Positions 5,540 to 10,878 of a stretch of 11,811 nt of DNA are shown here, one piece after another. The stretch is from positions 1-11,811 of the forward strand of contig CAZRNB010000094.1 of the NCBI GenBank assembly GCA_964601355.1, read 5' to 3'. This DNA comes from CAZRNB01 sp964601355. Lineage in GTDB: Bacteria > Planctomycetota > Phycisphaerae > Sedimentisphaerales > Anaerobacaceae. The translations under genes and the position numbers were made by a program. Numbering within the stretch: the stretch's first letter is position 1; each line of letters begins with the position of its first letter. The notes beneath the pieces are model-generated. The model searched no databases, was not told where the DNA came from, and was given only the letters and a program-made list of their open reading frames with translations.

Positions 5540-7627
5540 ATGCAAACTATGAAACTGACCGTTGCCATTTTTTTGATGCTTTCTGTTATCAATGTCGGGA
5601 TTGCAGAAAATGCCGCCGGGCCAGCAGGCATATATGAGGTCGCGGAACGCGTAGCTGTTCAGATTGATGCTAACGCTCCGCGAGTAGCCGTTAGCCCGGA
5701 ACTTTACGGATTCTTCTTCGAGGAGATAAATCACGCCGGAGATGGCGGACTCTACGCAGAGCTTGTTGAGAACCGCGACTTCGAGGCTAATACTATTCCG
5801 CAGGGCTGGCGTGTCGATGCCAACAATGTCTTCACGCCTTTGGGATGGAGGACCCGCCTGTGGTTCGACAGCAATCTGCCGAGCTGGTCATTAGTTGCCT
5901 CGGATGGTGCCGAGGGAACTATCCAGCAGGATACTGCCTCACCGCTTAATGAGCGCAATCCCCATTCATTGCGTCTTACAATCAAAAGTGCTGGAAAGCG
6001 GTGTGGAGTAGGAAATGACGGATATTGGGGCATTAACTTTCAGGCCGGTGAATTGTACGACCTAAGCTTCTACGCCCGAACCGAAGGTGACTCGAAATTG
6101 GATGTGATAGTCTCTTTAGAGAGCCAGAGCGGCGACAAGGTGTATGCTAAAGCAACGGTTGCCGGAGTTGGTGGTGCCTGGAAAAAGTACAGCCAGAGCC
6201 TAAAACCCGACGCATCTGATCCCAAAGGACGTCTCATCCTGACGCTCTCGCAGCCGGGCACTATTTGGTTCGATGTGGTATCACTTGTCCCTCGCAAAAC
6301 ATTCAAAAACCGCCCAAACGGCATGCGTCTCGACTTGGCGCAGTTGTTGGCGGATATTAAACCTGGATTCCTGCGATTCCCCGGCGGCTGTGTCGTGGAA
6401 GGGGCCTCGCTCTATAATCGCATTCGCTGGAAAGATTCTATTGGTGACATTGCCCAGCGCCGCGGTGACTTTGACCTTTGGGGCTATTACAACACCTATG
6501 GATTGGGCTATCACGAATATCTTCAGTTAGCCGAGGACATCGGTGCTGCGGCGATGTACGTTTGTAACGCTGGCATGAGCTGCCAGGCACGACGCTCTGA
6601 GATATGCAGCGAGCAAGACATCCAGAATTACGTGCAAGAAGCGATGGACGCGATCGAATACGCCATAGGTCCTGTTACCAGCAAGTGGGGTGCACAGCGT
6701 GCTGCCAACGGGCATCCGGAGCCGTTCAATCTCAAGTATGTAGAGATCGGCAATGAGAACCGCGGCCAGGACTATCAGGCGCGCTACAAAGTCTTCTATG
6801 ACGCTATCAAGGCTCGCTACCCGAAGATTATCACCATAGCGGACACCCGGTTTCAAGACTTGCCGGTTGAGGTCGCTGACGACCATTACTACGTAAATCC
6901 CGGCCGCTTCTTTGGCATGGCCAACCACTATGATAACGCTGATCGTAAAGGCCCGAAAATATACGTTGGTGAGTATGCCGTTAATCGAGGCGTTGGCCAG
7001 GGCAATTTGCTTGGTGCACTTTCAGAGGCGGTTTTCATGCTGAACATGGAGAGCAACTCTGACATCGTGGTCATGTGCTCGTATGCACCTCTTTTTGAAA
7101 ACGTCAATAAACGAGACTGGCCGGTGAATCTGATCCTGCTCGATAGCTCCCGTAGCGTCGGCCGTTCTTCGTACCAAGTCCAGAAGCTATTTGCCCTTAA
7201 TCACCCAGACGTTGCTCTCAAAACGCATGTGCTGTCGCCTCAGGTGGAGCTTGCCGGGATTCCTGCAACTATGCCACGTCGAGGCCAGGATGCATCAGCT
7301 CAGCAGCCTGCTAAGCCAGCCCAGGTTCAGCAGCTCTACGCCCTTGCTGGTCTGGATCAGAAGAAGGGCGAGCTTATCATCAAGGCTGTTAATCCGACTC
7401 CGTCGCCTACAACCGCAACTATTACAATCAAGGGACTTATTAAGATAGGTGATAAGGCAAAGGTCATTACGCTCAGCCATGCCGATGCTACCGCAGAAAA
7501 TACGCTCGACAATCCAAACGTAGTTGTGCCGGTCGAATCGGAGCTTGCTGTAGCGGGTGCGGAATTTTCCTGTGAGTTCAAGCCGAATTCACTGACGATA
7601 TTGCGGCTGCCGGTTACAGAGAAGTAA
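5540..7627 (+). CDS. Secreted GH51 alpha-L-arabinofuranosidase
   Basis: Predicted to release terminal alpha-L-arabinofuranosyl residues from plant arabinoxylan, arabinan or similar glycans, outside the cytoplasm. It has 695 residues. Residues 1-22 are a signal peptide (KLTVAIFLMLSVINVGIA). The N-terminal strands carry LYGFFFEEINHAGDGGLYAE, typical of GH51. Residues ~110-255 look like an inserted jelly-roll (CBM4/9-like) carbohydrate-binding domain. The barrel starts near FLRFPGGCVVEG. E406 in YVEIGNENRG is the expected acid/base, and E478 in YVGEYA is the likely nucleophile. The C-terminus is a beta-sandwich, with a low-complexity Gln/Ala/Pro insert around residues 576-594. AGGAG lies 8 nt before ATG 5540. 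It begins 64 nt after leuC, where it is functionally out of place. Substrate specificity cannot be read from the sequence. Confidence 0.92.
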   Translation: MQTMKLTVAIFLMLSVINVGIAENAAGPAGIYEVAERVAVQIDANAPRVAVSPELYGFFFEEINHAGDGGLYAELVENRDFEANTIPQGWRVDANNVFTPLGWRTRLWFDSNLPSWSLVASDGAEGTIQQDTASPLNERNPHSLRLTIKSAGKRCGVGNDGYWGINFQAGELYDLSFYARTEGDSKLDVIVSLESQSGDKVYAKATVAGVGGAWKKYSQSLKPDASDPKGRLILTLSQPGTIWFDVVSLVPRKTFKNRPNGMRLDLAQLLADIKPGFLRFPGGCVVEGASLYNRIRWKDSIGDIAQRRGDFDLWGYYNTYGLGYHEYLQLAEDIGAAAMYVCNAGMSCQARRSEICSEQDIQNYVQEAMDAIEYAIGPVTSKWGAQRAANGHPEPFNLKYVEIGNENRGQDYQARYKVFYDAIKARYPKIITIADTRFQDLPVEVADDHYYVNPGRFFGMANHYDNADRKGPKIYVGEYAVNRGVGQGNLLGALSEAVFMLNMESNSDIVVMCSYAPLFENVNKRDWPVNLILLDSSRSVGRSSYQVQKLFALNHPDVALKTHVLSPQVELAGIPATMPRRGQDASAQQPAKPAQVQQLYALAGLDQKKGELIIKAVNPTPSPTTATITIKGLIKIGDKAKVITLSHADATAENTLDNPNVVVPVESELAVAGAEFSCEFKPNSLTILRLPVTEK

Positions 7628-7638
7628 TGTATGTGTTT

Positions 7639-7704
7639 AGCCGGGTGGAAAACCATCCCCGTCCCGATAAACGGCATCTGGATGAGGATGCCACCCAATC
7701 GGCT
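7639..7704 (+). repeat. Long imperfect inverted repeat after the GH51 gene
   Basis: AGCC-GGGTGG (7639-7648) pairs with CCACCC-aatc-GGCT (7691-7704) around a ~42-nt interior that itself holds CATCC/GGATG pairs. No T run follows, so it looks more like a dispersed repeat than a terminator. No second copy lies in this window. Confidence 0.4.
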
Positions 7705-7773
7705 TCTCAGCAGCAATCGCGATAGAAGGATAAATAACAAATCCGAAAAATTTTATGTAATTAGTGACATATT

Positions 7774-8016
7774 ATGGAAAAGACAAAGAAACCATCGAAA
7801 TTTTTCGCGGTTTTGTTCACGGTGTCGGCAGCGTGCAGTCTGATAACATTGCTCTTGATGGTTGTCGGTCGCAACATCAGTACGACACTTATCTTGTTTC
7901 AATTGCTGACGGTGGTGCTGCTGGTGATCGGTGCGGTGGGTAAATGGTATCAATATGCTCAAACTTATGTTAAATATGAAGTTGAGAGAAGAATGAGTCA
8001 AGAGGAGAAGGAATAA
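7774..8016 (+). CDS. Small two-helix membrane protein, coupled to leuD
   Basis: An 80-residue protein with a basic start (MEKTKKPSK), two hydrophobic helices (about residues 9-31, FFAVLFTVSAACSLITLLLMVVG, and 36-55, TTLILFQLLTVVLLVIGAVG), and a charged C-terminal tail (YEVERRMSQEEKE). Both ends should face the same side, probably the cytoplasm. I do not recognise the family. The stop codon ends 2 nt before the leuD ATG, and the last codons carry the GAGGAGAAGGA ribosome binding site of leuD, so the two genes are probably translated together. No clear ribosome binding site precedes its own ATG. Good hydrophobic patterning and the tight junction argue that it is real; its role is unknown. Confidence 0.7.
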   Translation: MEKTKKPSKFFAVLFTVSAACSLITLLLMVVGRNISTTLILFQLLTVVLLVIGAVGKWYQYAQTYVKYEVERRMSQEEKE

Positions 8017-8018
8017 CA

Positions 8019-8504
8019 ATGGCTAAAGCGCATGTTTACAAACGAGATCATATAAACACAGATGAGATTATCCCTGCTCGGTATCTAAATACCGATAACG
8101 AAGCCGAACTGGCTAAGCATTGTATGGAAGATTTAGATGCAGGGTTTGTCAAGAAGGTCGAGAAAGGCGATGTAATTGTTGCCGGCGAGGATTTCGGCTG
8201 CGGCTCATCCCGCGAGCACGCTATCTGGGCAATCCGCGGTGCAGGCGTGCAGACCGTAATCGCCAAGTCTTTTGCCAGAATCTTCTATCGAAACGCCATC
8301 AATAATGGCTTTTATGTAATTGAATCGCCGGACGCCATTGAAAAAATCAATGATGGCGATGAGTTGAAAATTGATTTCAAAGCCGGCTTGATTAAAAATA
8401 AAACAGCAGGTATAGATATTAAGTTTAATCCGCTGCCGGATTTTGCGCTGGAAATAATCAACGATGGTGGACTACTGGAACATATAAAGAAAATCAAAGA
8501 TTAA
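8019..8504 (+). CDS. leuD: 3-isopropylmalate dehydratase, small subunit
   Basis: The swivelling-domain partner of LeuC, completing the isopropylmalate isomerase active site. It has 161 residues, the usual size of the short archaeal-type LeuD. Diagnostic motifs are HINTDEIIPARYLN near the N-terminus, FGCGSSREHAIWAI at residues ~59-72 (the substrate-binding loop), and AKSFARIFYRNAINNGF. ATG 8019 is preceded by AAGGA with 6-nt spacing, located inside the end of the upstream membrane-protein gene, which implies translational coupling. It lies 2.5 kb from leuC, unlike the adjacent leuCD arrangement of most bacteria; the intervening DNA is the GH51 gene and the small membrane gene. No sequence defect is seen. 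Confidence 0.95.
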   Translation: MAKAHVYKRDHINTDEIIPARYLNTDNEAELAKHCMEDLDAGFVKKVEKGDVIVAGEDFGCGSSREHAIWAIRGAGVQTVIAKSFARIFYRNAINNGFYVIESPDAIEKINDGDELKIDFKAGLIKNKTAGIDIKFNPLPDFALEIINDGGLLEHIKKIKD

Positions 8505-8536
8505 AAAGTCAAAAATGTTCTGTAGAAAAGACTTAC

Positions 8537-8633
8537 TGTCATTTCGACCGAAGCGTCCCTGAGGGACGCAAAGTGGAGAAATCTGCTTTATATGTAGATT
8601 TCTCGACTCGCCTTCGGCTCGCTCGAAATGACA
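8537..8633 (-). repeat. 97-bp palindromic dispersed repeat, copy 2 (inverted)
   Basis: The reverse complement of this segment matches the element at 2484-2580: same length, the same 38-base start, and the same GAGAAATCT/AGATTTCTC inner pair. The hairpin near one end is GCGTCCC-TGA-GGGACGC (8553-8569). Its stem sequence differs from that of copy 1 while pairing is kept. It begins 33 nt after the leuD stop. Confidence 0.88.
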
Positions 8634-8649
8634 AATTCTGTGTTTTCTA

Positions 8650-8694
8650 CAAAGCAAAATCAAGATGCAAATTGACAAATCAAAAATCAAAAAT
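8650..8694 (+). repeat. A-rich repeat tract with a perfect -35 box
   Basis: AAAGCAAAATC, GATGCAAATTGACA and AATCAAAAATCAAAAATT resemble the tract at 2600-2645. TTGACA at 8672-8677 is a consensus -35, but the best -10 at proper spacing is poor (TGGATA 17 nt later), so promoter activity for the next gene is doubtful. Confidence 0.4.
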
Positions 8695-8724
8695 TGGATA
8701 AGGTAGTGTAAGGGGGGCCAACTA

Positions 8725-9105
8725 ATGTCAGACACAAGAAAGAAAGGACTGAAGTATCTTGAAGAAGTTTTAGGCTATCAGACTTCTGAAATGGTAGCGG
8801 TATCAAGACTCTATCCTCCGGAAAAATCATGGACAAAAAGAGAAGCATGGTGGTTTGACCTATCTATTGAAAAAATAAAAAAGAATAAAAACAGATACTA
8901 TTATTTGCTTGGAGCTAAAGATGCCAGTGAATCTAACTTTGTTATTTTGAAGGTTCCATATAAATATTTTCTTGATAATCTTGAGAAATTCGAGATTAGA
9001 TATCGGGGTAGAATAAGATTACACTTGGCAGCGTATCGAGAGAATTGGCTTGTTGATGAGCGAGGAAAAGGCAAAGTTCCTTTTTCAAAGTTTGAGTATA
9101 AATGA
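8725..9105 (+). CDS. Unknown protein of 126 residues
   Basis: Family not recognised. The protein is basic and aromatic-rich, with no signal peptide or membrane helix, so probably cytosolic. Visible features are a helical N-terminus (KGLKYLEEVLGY), a Trp-rich stretch (SWTKREAWWFDLSIEKI), a strand pair (YYYLLGAKDASESNFVILKV), then KVPYKYFLDNLEKFEIR and a C-terminus containing LHLAAYRENWLVDERGKGKV. Alternating hydrophobic strands and many Lys/Arg residues would suit a small nucleic-acid-binding or nuclease-like alpha/beta fold, but that is a guess. ATG 8725 has a G-rich ribosome binding site (AAGGGGGG) about 7 nt upstream. Codon use is AT-richer than in the leu genes, and repeats flank the gene on both sides, hinting at a later arrival between leuD and leuB. 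Confidence 0.72.
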   Translation: MSDTRKKGLKYLEEVLGYQTSEMVAVSRLYPPEKSWTKREAWWFDLSIEKIKKNKNRYYYLLGAKDASESNFVILKVPYKYFLDNLEKFEIRYRGRIRLHLAAYRENWLVDERGKGKVPFSKFEYK

Positions 9106-9147
9106 ATGGATTTCCGCCTGCGGGTCTATTGTGAAACACTATATCGT

Positions 9148-9243
9148 GTCATTTGAGATTGCCACGGCCTATTTCATAGGCCTCGCAATGACATAAAAAA
9201 GCCACCTTTGTCATTGCGAGGAGCGAAGCGACGAAGCAATCTC
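9148..9243 (+). repeat. GTCATTGCGAG/GCAATCTC repeat, second copy
   Basis: Two half-units: GAGATTGCCACGGCC...CTCGCAATGAC (9155-9192) and GTCATTGCGAGGAGCGAAGC...GCAATCTC (9210-9243). They are the same half-units as in leuC but in swapped order. The first half has a hairpin GGCCTA-TTTCA-TAGGCC (9166-9182) where the leuC copy has CCCGC/GCGGG, so the stem is kept with different bases. It fills most of the gap before leuB. Confidence 0.85.
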
Positions 9244-9318
9244 CTGTTTGGCAAAGACCCCTGTGCGGGAACGACAGTAGGGGACATTTATAGTTGAGAA
9301 ACGTGAAAGGAAGAATAA

Positions 9319-10392
9319 GTGTATAAAATTGCTGTAATTCCCGGTGATGGGACTGGGCCGGAAGTAATTGCTGAAGCGGTAAAAGTATTAAAGGCCGCTG
9401 CAAGTAAATTTAAATTCAAGGTTGGTTTGACTAATTTTGATTTCGGCGGCGAAAGATATAAAAAGACCGGCGAGATTCTGCCGGATGGCGCCCTCGAAGA
9501 GCTTCGCAAATTCGATGCGATTCTGTTAGGCGCAATCGGCCATCCGGATGTGCCGCCTGGGATTCTGGAAAAAGGGATTTTGCTTCGGCTACGGTTTGAG
9601 CTTGATCAATATATCAACCTGAGACCTGTGAGGCTCTATCCCGGCGTTCAGACTCCGCTAAAGAATAAAGGCCCGGAGCATATAGACTTTGTGGTCGTGC
9701 GTGAAAATACCGGTGATGCGTACACCGGCACGGGTGGAATTACGATGAAAGGAACGCCGAACGAAGTTGCGGTGCAGTCCGCGGTTTATACGCGTTTCCA
9801 GGTTGACCGTTGTCTGCGGTATGCCTTTGAGTACACCCGCAAATTCGGCAAAAAGGCACGCGGCAAAGGGGAGAATAATACGCTTGCTCTTTGCGGAAAA
9901 ACAAATGTGCTGACATATATCTATGACCTGTGGGAGCGGGCATTTCACGAGATGGGCAAAGCCGATTATCCGGATATAAAAAGGGAATATTATCACGTTG
10001 ATGCTACCTGTATGTGGATGGTGAAAAATCCGGAATGGTTTGATGTAATTGTCACTGGCAACATGTTCGGCGACATCATCACCGACCTCGGCGCAATAAT
10101 TCAGGGCGGCATGGGTATTGCAGCCGGCGGCAATATAAATCCGCATGGCGTCAGCATGTTTGAGCCTATCGGCGGCAGTGCTCCTAAATATACCGGCAAA
10201 GGGGTTATCAATCCCCTTGCTGCAATCTGTGCTGCTGGAATGATGCTGGCGACATTAGGCGAAGAAAAGGCAGCCGATGCTGTGGAAAAAGCCGTGATGT
10301 ATGTCACCGCCAACAAGCTAAAATCCCTTGCCGCCGGCCAAATGGGATTCTCGACCAGCCAGGTCGGCGACCTCGTCGCAGAGAAAGTTTAA
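9319..10392 (+). CDS. leuB: 3-isopropylmalate dehydrogenase (unusual coenzyme loop)
   Basis: Oxidatively decarboxylates 3-isopropylmalate to 2-ketoisocaproate, the third leucine-specific step; cytosolic, normally NAD-dependent. It has 357 residues, usual for the family. Motifs in order: VIPGDGTGPEV at the N-terminus, GILLRLRFELDQYINLRPVR (substrate arginines, with the Leu-Leu pair expected to contact the isopropyl group), VVRENTGDAYTG, and VTGNMFGDIITDLGA with the metal aspartates. The coenzyme loop reads GGSAPKYTGKGVINP (K290, Y291) where NAD-type LeuB has GSAPDIAGKG; Lys-Tyr at these positions is the NADP-isocitrate-dehydrogenase pattern. An isocitrate or tartrate dehydrogenase role is possible, but the Leu-Leu pair and the leuACD neighbourhood support LeuB. 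The start is GTG 9319 with AAGGAAG just upstream. The TAA stop overlaps the repeat that begins the GxxExxY unit. Confidence 0.93.
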   Translation: MYKIAVIPGDGTGPEVIAEAVKVLKAAASKFKFKVGLTNFDFGGERYKKTGEILPDGALEELRKFDAILLGAIGHPDVPPGILEKGILLRLRFELDQYINLRPVRLYPGVQTPLKNKGPEHIDFVVVRENTGDAYTGTGGITMKGTPNEVAVQSAVYTRFQVDRCLRYAFEYTRKFGKKARGKGENNTLALCGKTNVLTYIYDLWERAFHEMGKADYPDIKREYYHVDATCMWMVKNPEWFDVIVTGNMFGDIITDLGAIIQGGMGIAAGGNINPHGVSMFEPIGGSAPKYTGKGVINPLAAICAAGMMLATLGEEKAADAVEKAVMYVTANKLKSLAAGQMGFSTSQVGDLVAEKV

Positions 10393-10420
10393 CCACAGAT
10401 TTCGCGGATTACACGGAATT
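10391..10420 (+). repeat. Left inverted repeat of the GxxExxY unit
   Basis: AACCACAGATTTCGCGGATT followed by ACACGGAATT. Its reverse complement matches 10845-10874 at 27 of 30 bases. The first two bases belong to the leuB TAA stop codon. Confidence 0.88.
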
Positions 10421-10422
10421 AA

Positions 10423-10452
10423 AACCACGGATTTCGCGGATTACTCAGATTT
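10423..10452 (+). repeat. Second direct copy of the left repeat
   Basis: AACCACGGATTTCGCGGATT followed by ACTCAGATTT. It lies 2 nt after the first copy, in the same direction, just upstream of the GxxExxY ribosome binding site. Confidence 0.85.
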
Positions 10453-10467
10453 GGAAAAGGATATATC

Positions 10468-10863
10468 TTGGTTGAAAGTGACTTGCTATACTCTGAACTA
10501 ACGAGAGACATTATCGGCGCCGCAATGGAAGTTCATAAGATTCTCGGCGCAGGATTTGCCGAAAGTGTTTATGAAGAGTCACTTGCAATTGAATTTGATT
10601 TGAGAAAGATACCTTATGAACGTCAGAAGCCTATTGACATTATTTACAAAGGTAGATTTGCCAAACAATTTGTATGTGATTTTATTGTTTATGATAAAAT
10701 AATTGTTGAACTGAAAGCAATCAAAGCTATATCTGATATTGAAACGGCGCAAGTACTGAATTATTTAAAAGGAACGAGCCTGAATTTAGGATTACTATTA
10801 AATTTTGGTGCAAGCTCATTGGAATACAAAAGACTGATTAATACAATTCCGCGTAATCCGTGA
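10468..10863 (+). CDS. GxxExxY protein (PD-(D/E)XK nuclease-like fold)
   Basis: A 131-residue protein of the GxxExxY family. The naming motif is G29-F-A-E32-S-V-Y35 in HKILGAGFAESVYEESLA. A PD-(D/E)XK-like site follows: D71 in FVCDFIV and E81-L-K83 in IIVELKAI, the arrangement of metal-dependent nucleases. The family is widespread and often linked to dispersed repeats, but its biological role is not established. The start is TTG 10468, about 7 nt after AAAAGGA; no in-frame ATG occurs before residue 20, which lies inside the conserved region. The last codons (IPRNP and the TGA) lie inside the right inverted repeat, so the repeat encodes the C-terminus. The whole gene sits between inverted repeats, separating leuB from the GTPase gene. 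The nuclease activity is predicted, not shown. Confidence 0.88.
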   Translation: MVESDLLYSELTRDIIGAAMEVHKILGAGFAESVYEESLAIEFDLRKIPYERQKPIDIIYKGRFAKQFVCDFIVYDKIIVELKAIKAISDIETAQVLNYLKGTSLNLGLLLNFGASSLEYKRLINTIPRNP

Positions 10864-10874
10864 AATCCGTGGTT
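10845..10874 (-). repeat. Right inverted repeat of the GxxExxY unit
   Basis: Reads AATTCCGCGTAATCCGTG then AAATCCGTGGTT on the + strand, the inverse of the left repeat. It contains the final codons and stop of the GxxExxY gene and ends 4 nt before the next ATG (10879). Confidence 0.88.
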
Positions 10875-10878
10875 ATGT

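Larger units (their letters stand above)
10391..10874 (+). mobile_element. Inverted-repeat-bounded unit carrying a GxxExxY gene
   Basis: A 484-bp unit with 30-bp inverted ends (10391-10420 and 10845-10874) that match at 27 of 30 positions, plus a second direct copy of the left end at 10423-10452. Its only gene is the GxxExxY protein. It fills the space between the leuB stop (10390-10392) and the GTPase start at 10879 almost exactly. No transposase is present, so if it moves it must do so by other means or in trans. Calling it mobile is an inference from structure. Confidence 0.55.

Noticed and set aside
8472..8735. 87-codon ORF on the - strand overlapping the end of leuD
   Set aside because: It consists of the inverted 97-bp repeat plus the A-rich tract and the antisense of the leuD end; not protein-like outside the repeat.
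9658..10146. 162-codon ORF on the - strand inside leuB
   Set aside because: Antisense to a well-conserved leuB region; no recognisable domain or start signal.
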